Of a stretch of 64,000 nt of DNA, positions 56,501 to 64,000 are shown piece after piece. Each line of letters starts with the position of its first letter. Position 1 is the first letter of the stretch. Source of the DNA: an uncultured Pelagibacteraceae bacterium (GTDB lineage: Bacteria; Pseudomonadota; Alphaproteobacteria; Pelagibacterales; Pelagibacteraceae); contig CACNRG010000004.1 of assembly GCA_902622805.1 (NCBI GenBank), positions 1 to 64,000 of the forward strand, in the 5' to 3' direction. The translations under genes and the position numbers were made by a program. Under the pieces are notes generated by a model. It searched no databases. It was not told the DNA's origin and saw only the letters and a program-made list of their open reading frames with translations.

Positions 56501-57337
56501 TTAAATTTTAATTGGTGGGTAATCTAAGATTATCTCATTTGTCCACTCTGTTATTTTCTTTATTCTATTGTCTGCAGAAGGGTGTGTACTCATGAATTCT
56601 GGTGGAGCTTTTCCTTTATTAAATTCTTTCATTCTTTCCCAGATTTTAACAGTTTCTCTAATGTCATATCCTGATAATGATGAAAAAATCATTCCTAAAT
56701 AATCTGCTTCACTTTCCTGTTTTCGGTTAAATGGATTCATTATACCTAATTGAGATAACAAACCTACAGTATTCATACCAGTAGCTCTATTAACTTGAGA
56801 TAATTTTCCACCACTAAAAATATCAAGTAATTGAGTACTAGTATTTAGCAACACACCTCTGCTTGCTCTTTCAACAGAGTGTTTTGCAACAGCGTGAGCT
56901 ATTTCATGACCCATAACAGCTGCTAAACCATTAGTATTTTTTGTTACATCAAGAATTCCAGTATAAACAGCAATTTTACCACCCGGCATACACCAAGCAT
57001 TTCTAACTTTTTTATTATCAATTAATATGTACTCCCATTCAAAATTTATCGTTGGATCATTTAAATTTTCTTTATAAAAATATTCTCCAATAGCATTTTG
57101 CATTTTTTTTCCAATTTCTTTGATTTCGTTAAGTTTTTTTGTATCTGTACTTAGCTTTTCTTTTTCCTTAACTTTTTCATATATTTGGGCAGCTTGAGCA
57201 TTTAACTTTGCTTCTGGTATAATCTTTAATTGTCTTCTTTCAGTTATTGGTGCTGTAGAGCATGCGTTTAAAACAAAACCACAACAACCACATCCAACAT
57301 ATGATAAGAATTTTCTTCTATCCATTTTCGATAACAT
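56501..57337 (-). CDS. M48-family metalloprotease, Tat-type lipoprotein
   Basis: This membrane-linked quality-control protease (LoiP/YggG-like) has the zinc motif HEIAH (144-148) in MGHEIAHAVAKH, and the third ligand in ESEADYLG. The N-terminus carries DRRKFLSY, a twin-Arg signal, then a short hydrophobic stretch and the lipobox LNAC with Cys26. This suggests export by Tat followed by lipidation. The start could be the ATG at 57337 or the internal one at 57325 (MDRRKF); neither has a clear ribosome site. It converges with tRNA-Lys. Confidence 0.9.
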   Translation of the reverse strand: MLSKMDRRKFLSYVGCGCCGFVLNACSTAPITERRQLKIIPEAKLNAQAAQIYEKVKEKEKLSTDTKKLNEIKEIGKKMQNAIGEYFYKENLNDPTINFEWEYILIDNKKVRNAWCMPGGKIAVYTGILDVTKNTNGLAAVMGHEIAHAVAKHSVERASRGVLLNTSTQLLDIFSGGKLSQVNRATGMNTVGLLSQLGIMNPFNRKQESEADYLGMIFSSLSGYDIRETVKIWERMKEFNKGKAPPEFMSTHPSADNRIKKITEWTNEIILDYPPIKI

Positions 57338-57357
57338 TGATAATATACATATTAATC

Positions 57358-57435
57358 ATGAATCTTAATAATAAAATTTTAATTATTTTATTCATAATTG
57401 CTATAGTTTTTGTAATATATTCAAGTTTTAATTAA
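57358..57435 (+). CDS. Proposed 25-residue hydrophobic peptide before the DUF502 gene
   Basis: A short frame encodes MNLNNKILIILFIIAIVF and a short polar end, a single membrane helix. Its TAA directly touches the ATG of the next gene (TAAATG), so it may be a coupled small protein or a leader peptide. AT-rich DNA makes hydrophobic short frames by chance, so the case is weak. Confidence 0.3.
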   Translation: MNLNNKILIILFIIAIVFVIYSSFN

Positions 57436-58053
57436 ATGGCAAAAAAACCTAAAAAAAAATCATTAGCTTTAATTCTTAGAAATTATTTTATTACGGGTGT
57501 TGTTGTTTTAATACCTATTGGTTTTACCCTTTATCTAAGTAAAATTTTGATAGGGCTTTCATCAAAAGTGTTACCTGAAAATATAAATCCTAATAGCTAT
57601 CTTCCATTTGCTATACCGGGTATTGAAATAATCATTTCCTTGATTTTCATCACTTTTGTTGGAGGGTTATCTTTATCTTTTTTAGGTAAAAAAATACTTA
57701 AACTTATTGATGATCTTTTTAAAAGAATTCCTTTGTTAAGAACAATTTATTCAGCTATTTCTCAAATGACTGAAACTTTTTCACAAAAAGATAACGATAA
57801 AAAAAGTGTTGTCCTTGTAGAATATCCAAGAAAAGGTGTTTGGGCTGTTGGGTTTGCAACAAGAGAAAATACAACTGAGATGGCTACAAAAACTAATCAA
57901 AAATTAATTAATGTTTTTGTACCAACAACTCCAAATCCAACAAGTGGATTTTTACTAATGTTTCCAATTGATGAGGTTATATATTTGAATATGACTTTTG
58001 AAGAAGCTTCTAAGTTTATTGTTTCTGCTGGCACATCATCTGGTAAAACCTAA
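57436..58053 (+). CDS. DUF502-family membrane protein
   Basis: The 205-residue protein belongs to the DUF502 (COG2928) family. Two membrane segments (about 10-32 and 55-80) flank a Pro/Asn-containing loop, then a soluble domain with RIPLLRTIYSAISQMTE and VFVPTTPNPTSGFLLMFP (about 159-176), the best family mark. The function in bacteria is unknown. It converges with recG (4-base gap); recG and DUF502 genes are also neighbours in other alphaproteobacteria. Confidence 0.92.
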   Translation: MAKKPKKKSLALILRNYFITGVVVLIPIGFTLYLSKILIGLSSKVLPENINPNSYLPFAIPGIEIIISLIFITFVGGLSLSFLGKKILKLIDDLFKRIPLLRTIYSAISQMTETFSQKDNDKKSVVLVEYPRKGVWAVGFATRENTTEMATKTNQKLINVFVPTTPNPTSGFLLMFPIDEVIYLNMTFEEASKFIVSAGTSSGKT

Positions 58054-58057
58054 ATTA

Positions 58058-60106
58058 CTAAACAATATCATTTATCACATCAGCTTGATCGTAAAGTTTC
58101 ATCAAAGTTTTATATCTATTTAACTGAATATCATTTTTTTCCATATATTTTATTTCTTTCTCAGCAAGTTCAAATAGATCGCTATGATGAATTGGATCAG
58201 CTAACTTAAAAATTTTTATACCACTTTGTTTAAATCCCAGTATATCACCAAAGCCTCTTAACTTCATATCTTCTTCTGAAATTTTAAATCCGTCAGTTGA
58301 AGATTTTAATATATTTAGTCTTTTTTTTGCATTTTCAGTTAATGATGATTTAAACATTAAAATACATGTGGATTGTTTATCCCCTCTACCAACTCTTCCT
58401 CTAAGTTGGTGTAGTTGAGATAATCCAAATTTATTAGCATTTTCAATTATAATTATGTTAGCATTAGGAAAATCAATCCCAACCTCAATTATTGTTGTAG
58501 AAACAAGAATTTTTGTTTTTTGATTTAAAAAATTTCTCAATATTTTATCTTTTTCGACAGTATCAGTTTTTCCATGGAGTAAATCAACTTTATCTGGAAA
58601 TTTTTTTTTTAAAAAATTATATTTTTGTACAGCTGAAGCATGATCAAGTTTTTTTGATTCCTCTATTAAAGGACATACCCAAAAAATTTGATTTTCATTT
58701 TTAATTTCTTTTTGAATAAATTTTAAAACTTCATCAATTTTACTATCAGGTTTACTATAAGTTTTGACTTGTTTTCTTAATTTAGGTTTTTCTCTAATTA
58801 TTGATAAATCCATATCACCATAAATAGTCATTGTTAAAGTTCTAGGTATGGGTGTAGCTGACATTAGTAATATATCACAGTTATCTCCACCTTTATCTGA
58901 TAATTTTTTTCTTTGATTAACTCCAAATTTATGTTGTTCATCAATTATTATTAATCCAAGTTTATTGAATATAATTTTTTTTTGAAATATTGAGTGAGTA
59001 GAAAAAATTATATCAATCTTTTTTTCTTTCAGTTTTTTAGTAATATCTTTTTTTTTACTATATTCGGTTTTACTTGAAAGAATTTCTAAATTTATACTTT
59101 TATCAAATATTTTATTTGCAAGATTAAAATGCTGCCTTGCTAAAATTTCAGTAGGTGCCATTAACGCAACTTGAAAACCCGATTTTACTACATTAGCAGC
59201 AGCACAAAGTGCAACGATAGTTTTTCCACTTCCAACATCACCCTGCAATAATCTAAACATTTTTTGACCTGATTTTAGATCAAAATTTATCTCACTAAGT
59301 GATTTGTTTTGGTCATTAGTAAGATTAAATTCTAATTTAGAAAATATCCTCTTTTGGAAAGTTAAGTCAAATACCTTTTTTTGCTTTTTAATTTTTTTTA
59401 TATTTTTTCTTATTTCTGAATGAACAAGAAAAGTTGATAAAATTTCATCATACGCAAGTCGTTTATAAAAATTTGATTTGTACTTCCCAACATTTTCAGG
59501 CTTATGTAGCTCTATAATAGATTTATTCCATGAAATATTATTAAATTTTGTAACTATGTTATTGTTATGCCATTCTTCTAAAATAGGAAGATTTGTTAAA
59601 ATTTGGTTTATAATTTTGTTATAGACTTTCTCTGAAATTCCTTCTGTTAAAGAATATTTATTATGTTTGTTTTTGATTAAAGAGGCATCTTCAGATACAT
59701 ATTTTGGATTTGTTATTTGATATTTATTTCTAAATTGACCAATTTTACCACTTACTGTCACTTCTTTATTCAATGGTAGAATTTTCTTTATGTATCCCTC
59801 ATAACTATTAAAAAAGATACATTCCATTTCACCTGTATCATCTTTACAGTATACTTTATTTGGTAAATTTCTTATTCTTGGAAAATTGTATTTATAAGGT
59901 ATCAATGTAATAGTTTGAATTTCACCTATCTTAAGATTTTTGATTTTTGTAGATTCACTTCTATCAGTAAATGATTTAGGCAGTCTCCATAGCAGGTCAA
60001 AAATATTATTAATCTTTTTTTTCTTAAGTATATTGTAAGTCTTAGCACCGACGCCTTTGAGTTTTTTAAGATCAGATAGAAGATAATTATATGTATTATT
60101 GATCAT
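58058..60106 (-). CDS. recG: ATP-dependent DNA helicase RecG
   Basis: RecG remodels stalled replication forks and recombination intermediates. The 682-residue protein has an N-terminal wedge/OB domain (about 1-230). The helicase motifs are GDVGSGKTIVA near 291, MAPTEILARQHF, IIDEQHKFGV, LMSATPIPRTL, and the C-terminal LVSTTIIEVGIDFPNA and QLHQLRGRVGRG. The length is normal. It is divergent from sdhE with a 22-base gap, as in many alphaproteobacteria. Confidence 0.98.
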   Translation of the reverse strand: MINNTYNYLLSDLKKLKGVGAKTYNILKKKKINNIFDLLWRLPKSFTDRSESTKIKNLKIGEIQTITLIPYKYNFPRIRNLPNKVYCKDDTGEMECIFFNSYEGYIKKILPLNKEVTVSGKIGQFRNKYQITNPKYVSEDASLIKNKHNKYSLTEGISEKVYNKIINQILTNLPILEEWHNNNIVTKFNNISWNKSIIELHKPENVGKYKSNFYKRLAYDEILSTFLVHSEIRKNIKKIKKQKKVFDLTFQKRIFSKLEFNLTNDQNKSLSEINFDLKSGQKMFRLLQGDVGSGKTIVALCAAANVVKSGFQVALMAPTEILARQHFNLANKIFDKSINLEILSSKTEYSKKKDITKKLKEKKIDIIFSTHSIFQKKIIFNKLGLIIIDEQHKFGVNQRKKLSDKGGDNCDILLMSATPIPRTLTMTIYGDMDLSIIREKPKLRKQVKTYSKPDSKIDEVLKFIQKEIKNENQIFWVCPLIEESKKLDHASAVQKYNFLKKKFPDKVDLLHGKTDTVEKDKILRNFLNQKTKILVSTTIIEVGIDFPNANIIIIENANKFGLSQLHQLRGRVGRGDKQSTCILMFKSSLTENAKKRLNILKSSTDGFKISEEDMKLRGFGDILGFKQSGIKIFKLADPIHHSDLFELAEKEIKYMEKNDIQLNRYKTLMKLYDQADVINDIV

Positions 60107-60128
60107 ATAGTATTATTATAAATCAATA

Positions 60129-60392
60129 ATGAATAACGATATAGAAAATTTAAAAAAAAGATTAATTTATAGATCTCAGTACAGAGGTACTAAAGAAATG
60201 GATAAGTTAATAGGAAGCTTTGTTAAATCTAATATTGATAAATTAGATTTAATTCAGTTAAAGGAATTAGAAAAATTATTATCTATTGATGATGACACTC
60301 TATATAGATTTTACAATAATCAAATTAAAACTTTACAAAATATTAGTCAGGAGCTTATTATATTATATAAATCACATATATATAAAAAATGA
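60129..60392 (+). CDS. sdhE: FAD assembly factor SdhE
   Basis: SdhE (SDH5/YgfY family) promotes flavin attachment to succinate dehydrogenase. The 87-residue protein has the core LIYRSQYRGTKEMDKLIGSF, which includes the RGxxE motif (Arg19-Gly20...Glu23). The helical rest of the domain has LKELEKLLSIDDDTLYRF. The stop codon directly touches the CCA end of the convergent tRNA-Ser, so the gene ends cannot vary much. Confidence 0.93.
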   Translation: MNNDIENLKKRLIYRSQYRGTKEMDKLIGSFVKSNIDKLDLIQLKELEKLLSIDDDTLYRFYNNQIKTLQNISQELIILYKSHIYKK

Positions 60393-60482
60393 TGGCGGAG
60401 AGACTGGGATTCGAACCCAGGAAAGAGTTGCCCCTTTGCCGGTTTTCAAGACCGGTGCTTTCAACCGCTCAGCCATCTCTCC
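60393..60482 (-). tRNA. tRNA-Ser (anticodon TGA)
   Basis: The minus strand reads GGAGAGA...TCTCTCC-G-CCA. The anticodon stem CCGGT/ACCGG has loop CTTGAAA (anticodon TGA). A long variable arm (CAAAGGGGCAACTCTTTC) and T-arm CTGGG-TTCGAAT-CCCAG follow. The total is 90 bases, with the class II structure expected for serine. Confidence 0.98.
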
Positions 60483-60566
60483 GTGAGCTAGGTTTTATAA
60501 TTATAATTATTTAATTCAACTATAAAATAGTCTATTAAAACCATAATTGTCTTCAAGTGATCAAAT

Positions 60567-61445
60567 ATGAATCAAGAATTTAATAAAGGACTTTTTTTAA
60601 CCTCGTTAGGGTCTTTTTGGTGGGGATTTATTGGAGTAATCTATTTCAAATATCTAGAGTTTATAGGTTTCATCGAAATAGTCATTCATCGATGTGTTTG
60701 GACTGCTATGACACTAATCATAACAACATTTTTTTTCTCAAAGTGGAATATTTTTTTTTCTATAATTTCAAATAAAAAATATTTAATAGGATTATTTTTT
60801 TCTGGTTTTTTAATTTTTATTAATTGGGCAGTATGGATTTATGCAGTTGCAACAGATCGTTTAATAGACGCAAGTTTTGGATATTTTATTATGCCAATAC
60901 TTAGTGTATTCTTGGGATACATTTTTTTTAAAGAGAAATTAAATTCTAAAAGAATATTTTCTATATCAATTGTTATTTTATCAATTATCTTATTATTATT
61001 ATTTAGCTTAAAATCTTTACCTTGGGTTGGTCTAATCGTCGGTTTTAGCTGGGGATTTTATAATTTGATAAGAAAAAAGATCAATGTTGATACTGATGTA
61101 GGCTTATTAATTGAAAGTTTATTTATACTTCCATTTGCTTTAATTTCATTTTATTTTGTATATGAAAGTGGTCTAAATGATTTTTCATCCAATAATATTG
61201 GTTTATCATTATTTATATTATTAGCAGGGCCAATGACAGTAATTCCACTATTTTTATATGTACGTGGTGTCGAATTAAGTGGGTTAGGCCCAGCAGGTAT
61301 GATTTTTTATATTACACCAACTTTACAATTTTTATTAGGTTACTTTTATTATGGTGAGCCTTTTTCAGTTATAAAATTAGGTAGTTTTATTTTGATCTGG
61401 ATTGCAGTAATAATATATTTAAAGGATTTGTATGAAACTAATTAA
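60567..61445 (+). CDS. rarD: RarD-type EamA transporter
   Basis: The 292-residue protein has about ten membrane segments in two EamA repeats. It has the RarD-type opening GLFLTSLGSFWWGFIGVIYFK and NWAVWIYAVATDRLIDASFGY near 92-112, and the late GPAGMIFYITPTLQFLLGY. RarD-family proteins are drug/metabolite-superfamily exporters; the substrate is unknown. It overlaps mltB by 14 bases, which is unlike a functional link but shows compression. Confidence 0.93.
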   Translation: MNQEFNKGLFLTSLGSFWWGFIGVIYFKYLEFIGFIEIVIHRCVWTAMTLIITTFFFSKWNIFFSIISNKKYLIGLFFSGFLIFINWAVWIYAVATDRLIDASFGYFIMPILSVFLGYIFFKEKLNSKRIFSISIVILSIILLLLFSLKSLPWVGLIVGFSWGFYNLIRKKINVDTDVGLLIESLFILPFALISFYFVYESGLNDFSSNNIGLSLFILLAGPMTVIPLFLYVRGVELSGLGPAGMIFYITPTLQFLLGYFYYGEPFSVIKLGSFILIWIAVIIYLKDLYETN

Positions 61446-62433
61446 ATTTTTATTATTTTTTTTAATTTTAGTTATAAATTCTACTTATGCCTATAATGAA
61501 AATGATTTTAATAAATGGAAACTCGATTTTAAAAAACAAGCATTGAAAAATAATATTTCTGAAAATACATTTAATCTTGTCATGGTAAATGTAAGATATT
61601 TACCAAAAGTAATTGAATATGATCGTTTTCAGCCCGAATTTTATGAAGATACAAAAACTTATATTGGAAAAAGAACATCCAAAAAAAAAGAAAAAAAAGG
61701 GATTGATTTCTACAATAATAATAAAGATTTAATTGATTTAGTAGAAGAAGAATTTAATATCGAAAAAGAACTTTTACTTGCTCTAATGGGTATTGAGACT
61801 AATTTTGGAACATACGTAGGTAAAATGGATATTCTCTCATCATTAGCAACTTTAAGTTATGATGAAAGAAGATCTGAATTTTTTACAAATGAACTAATCA
61901 CCTTATTAAAATTAATAGAAACTAAACAAATAGATCATCAAACTTTATACGGTTCATGGGCTGGGGCTTTTGGTTTTTTTCAATTTATGCCAAGCACAAT
62001 AACAAATTATGCTATTGATCATAATAAAGATGATAATATAAACCTTAAAGACAATGAAGATGCATATCCATCTGCGGCAAACTATTTAAAAAAGATTGGT
62101 TGGAAAAAAAACAACCCTTGTTTTTATCCAATTGAATTAAAAGAAAATATTCCAAAAAAATACTTAAACATTTCAGCAAAAAAACTCAAAAATAAGAAAA
62201 AAATAATTTTTTTTAAGAAATATATTAAAAATCATTCAAAATTAAGTTTTTTAGATGAAAATTTAATCTCAGCAATCATAACCCCAGATAAAGATATTAT
62301 TCCAGGTGCAGAAACACTCAATCCAGCCTATATTGTATTTGATAATTATGAAGTAATTTTAAAATGGAATAGATCTCTTAGATTTGCATTAGCCGTATGT
62401 ACTTTAAAAAATAAATTTGAAAATGAAATATAG
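61432..62433 (+). CDS. mltB: Lytic murein transglycosylase B family protein
   Basis: This enzyme cleaves the glycan strands of peptidoglycan to 1,6-anhydro products that feed NagZ. The 333-residue protein has a signal peptide (about 1-20, ending in TYA-Y). The catalytic Glu122 lies in LMGIETNFGTYVG. The family segment GSWAGAFGFFQFMPSTI and the DAYPSAANYLKKIGW helix follow. There is no lipobox Cys. The C-terminal peptidoglycan-binding domain of some MltB proteins is absent. It overlaps rlpA. Confidence 0.94.
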   Translation: MKLIKFLLFFLILVINSTYAYNENDFNKWKLDFKKQALKNNISENTFNLVMVNVRYLPKVIEYDRFQPEFYEDTKTYIGKRTSKKKEKKGIDFYNNNKDLIDLVEEEFNIEKELLLALMGIETNFGTYVGKMDILSSLATLSYDERRSEFFTNELITLLKLIETKQIDHQTLYGSWAGAFGFFQFMPSTITNYAIDHNKDDNINLKDNEDAYPSAANYLKKIGWKKNNPCFYPIELKENIPKKYLNISAKKLKNKKKIIFFKKYIKNHSKLSFLDENLISAIITPDKDIIPGAETLNPAYIVFDNYEVILKWNRSLRFALAVCTLKNKFENEI

Positions 62434-63172
62434 AAATATAATTTTTATAATCTTTTTAATATTTATCATTGGTTGTGATCAGTATAATGTAAAAAAAACT
62501 AAAATTAATTTTAAACCAGAAAAGAAGTACAAAAATCTTGGTTTTTCTTTACTATATAATGAAGATTTGAATTTGAAAAAATTAGATCAAAGATCACTTG
62601 AAATATTTCATAAAAATCTTAAAGCTAAATCATTAGTAAAAATAACTAATCCTTTAAATGGTAAATCTTTAATAGCAGAAATTAAATCAAATAGAGTAAA
62701 ATTCTCTAATTTTTATAACTCAATAATCACTAATAGAATTGTTGAAGAACTAGAGATTGATCCTTCAGAACCTTATATTGAAATAATTTTGATCTCTAAA
62801 GATTCAACTTTCGTAGCTAGTAAGGCAAAAACTTTTGATGCTGAAAGAAAAGTTGCTCAAAAAGCACCTGTTGATGGAATTCAAATTAGTAGTCTGAATG
62901 AAATTACTAAAAATGAAACTAAAAAAAAATCAATTAAAGAATTTTCATATTCTATAAAAATTGCTGATTTTTACTATAAAAAAAGTGCTTATTTAATGAT
63001 TGATCGTATTAAAAATGAAACAGGAATTAAATCTATTAAGCTAGTTGAACTTTCAAAAACAAATTACAGGGTATTATTAGGGCCTTTTAATGATATATAT
63101 TCATTAAAAGAATCTTTTGAAAAAATGAATTCACTTAATTTTGAAAATTTAGAAATATTGAGCAATGTATAA
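62423..63172 (+). CDS. rlpA: RlpA-like SPOR-domain lipoprotein with degenerate catalytic domain
   Basis: The ATG at 62423 gives a 249-residue lipoprotein (MKYRNIIF, hydrophobic core, lipobox Ile-Ile-Gly-Cys); the TTG at 62417 is a less likely start. The double-psi beta-barrel region can be traced by LVKITNPLNGKSLIAEI (about 70-86), but the NDRGP catalytic motif reads KSNRVK, so lytic activity is doubtful. A C-terminal SPOR-like domain (about 172-245, with YRVLLGPFNDIYSLKE) should bind denuded glycan at the septum. Order mltB-rlpA-dacC is standard. Confidence 0.8.
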   Translation: MKYRNIIFIIFLIFIIGCDQYNVKKTKINFKPEKKYKNLGFSLLYNEDLNLKKLDQRSLEIFHKNLKAKSLVKITNPLNGKSLIAEIKSNRVKFSNFYNSIITNRIVEELEIDPSEPYIEIILISKDSTFVASKAKTFDAERKVAQKAPVDGIQISSLNEITKNETKKKSIKEFSYSIKIADFYYKKSAYLMIDRIKNETGIKSIKLVELSKTNYRVLLGPFNDIYSLKESFEKMNSLNFENLEILSNV

Positions 63173-64000
63173 AAAATTTTATTTTTACCTTTTTTTTACA
63201 TTTATTTTAATCTCTAATTCATATTCAAATATAGAAATCAAAGCAAGAACAGCAATACTTCAAGATTATCTATCAGGTGAAATTTTATATGAAAAAGATC
63301 CAGATAGATCAATATATCCTGCTTCTATGACTAAGATTATGACTTCTATAGTAGCTTTTGATTTGATTAAATCTGGAGATTTGAATTTGGAAGACAAGTT
63401 TATTGTATCTGAAAAAGCTTGGCGTTTATCCACTGCTGGTTATTCTTCAATGTTTATAATGGTTGGAGATGAAGTTTCAGTTGAAAATTTGCTAAGAGGT
63501 ATAATTATTGCGTCTGGAAATGATGCCTGTATAGCTCTTGCCGAAGGTATTGCTGGTACAGAAGAAGAGTTTGCAATTTTAATGACATCTAAGGCGAAAG
63601 AACTAGGTATGGAAAATACTAATTTTTCAAATTCTTCCGGAATAAACGATCCAGATAATTATTCAACTGTTAAAGATATACTAAAAATGTCCAGATACTT
63701 AATTAAAGAGCATCCAGAATTTTATGAATGGTTTGCTATTAAAGAGTTTGAATGGGATAGGACAGGGGGAGATCCCATAACACAAGGTAATAGGAATCCA
63801 TTATTATACAAAAATATTGGAGCAGATGGTATTAAAACAGGTTACTTGGCTGTGGAAAGATATTCACTAGCCTCATCATTGGAAAGAAATGGTAGAAGAT
63901 TAATTGCTGTAGGAAGTGGATTTGAAACTAAAAATTCAAGATCAAGAGAAAGTACTAAACTTTTAACTTATGGACTTACAAATTTTGATTTAGTTGAAAT
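63165..64000 (+). CDS. dacC: D-alanyl-D-alanine carboxypeptidase, 3' end outside window
   Basis: This penicillin-binding protein trims peptidoglycan pentapeptides. The first 278 codons are in the window. A signal peptide (about 1-20) is followed by the S11-family motifs: SMTK with Ser54 and Lys57, SGN at 117-119 and KTG at 224-226. It begins 8 bases before the rlpA stop. The C-terminal part is cut off by the window end. Confidence 0.95.
   Translation, partial: MYKKFYFYLFFTFILISNSYSNIEIKARTAILQDYLSGEILYEKDPDRSIYPASMTKIMTSIVAFDLIKSGDLNLEDKFIVSEKAWRLSTAGYSSMFIMVGDEVSVENLLRGIIIASGNDACIALAEGIAGTEEEFAILMTSKAKELGMENTNFSNSSGINDPDNYSTVKDILKMSRYLIKEHPEFYEWFAIKEFEWDRTGGDPITQGNRNPLLYKNIGADGIKTGYLAVERYSLASSLERNGRRLIAVGSGFETKNSRSRESTKLLTYGLTNFDLVE

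Noticed and set aside
60286..60486. A 66-residue plus-strand frame running through the sdhE end and tRNA-Ser
   Set aside because: It is the well-known false frame that arises from reading across the complement of a tRNA-Ser gene; the tRNA cloverleaf and sdhE explain all the sequence.

Overview
The window is a gene-dense, very AT-rich, streamlined bacterial chromosome segment. Most neighbouring genes overlap by a few bases (often TAATG or ATGA junctions) or lie within tens of bases of each other. No stretch over 300 bases lacks a gene, and I see no insertion sequence, prophage, CRISPR array or rRNA. Gene content and order are alphaproteobacterial: eno-ftsB-lipA-ratA, ispDF fusion, ntrYX-trkAH, argS-nagZ-scpAB-tatABC-serS-yajC-secDF, recG-sdhE, mltB-rlpA-dacC. 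Together with the general amino-acid ABC transporter and the low GC this points to a SAR11 (Pelagibacterales) genome. The organism call is an inference from sequence character and synteny, not from a marker-gene search.

Layout. 1-5.5 kb: the end of a PhyH-type dioxygenase gene, enolase, the division protein FtsB, lipoyl synthase and a START-domain protein, then a convergent cinA-pgpA-ispDF block. 5.5-16.2 kb: NtrY/NtrX two-component system, TrkA/TrkH potassium uptake, tRNA-Arg, and the aapJQMP amino-acid transporter with a strong terminator between the binding protein and the permeases. 16.2-33.4 kb: an accessory-looking region that begins with an XRE regulator and two tRNA genes. It holds a LicC-like nucleotidyltransferase, AsnB, a degenerate HAD protein, the housekeeping pair valS-ilvD, and then a cell-surface cassette: manC, methyltransferase, LicD-like protein, sulfotransferase, APS-kinase-like protein, DUF4956, CotH/beta-helix protein and VTC-type polymerase.

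33.4-46.3 kb: core genes for oxidoreduction (Ldh2 family), DNA repair (xthA), Fe-S insertion, dNTP hydrolysis (dgt), argS, cell-wall recycling (nagZ), chromosome segregation (scpAB), Tat export, serS and Sec export. 46.3-60.5 kb: a PuuD-like membrane protein, superoxide dismutase, uvrA, ssb, gyrA, coaD, a cyclophilin, tgt, tRNA-Lys, an M48 lipoprotein, a DUF502 protein, recG, sdhE and tRNA-Ser. 60.5-64 kb: rarD, then mltB, rlpA and the start of a penicillin-binding D-Ala-D-Ala carboxypeptidase.

The most interesting unit is the translationally coupled DUF4956-CotH/beta-helix-VTC trio (29.3-33.3 kb). It looks like a membrane-linked phosphate-polymer or surface-phosphorylation module and sits next to glycan-decoration genes. 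Several single proteins have lost hallmark residues: NtrX (no GAFTGA loop), Tgt (two of three zinc cysteines gone), RlpA (no NDRGP motif) and a HAD protein (acid/base Asp gone). Two unannotated small membrane-peptide ORFs are also proposed.
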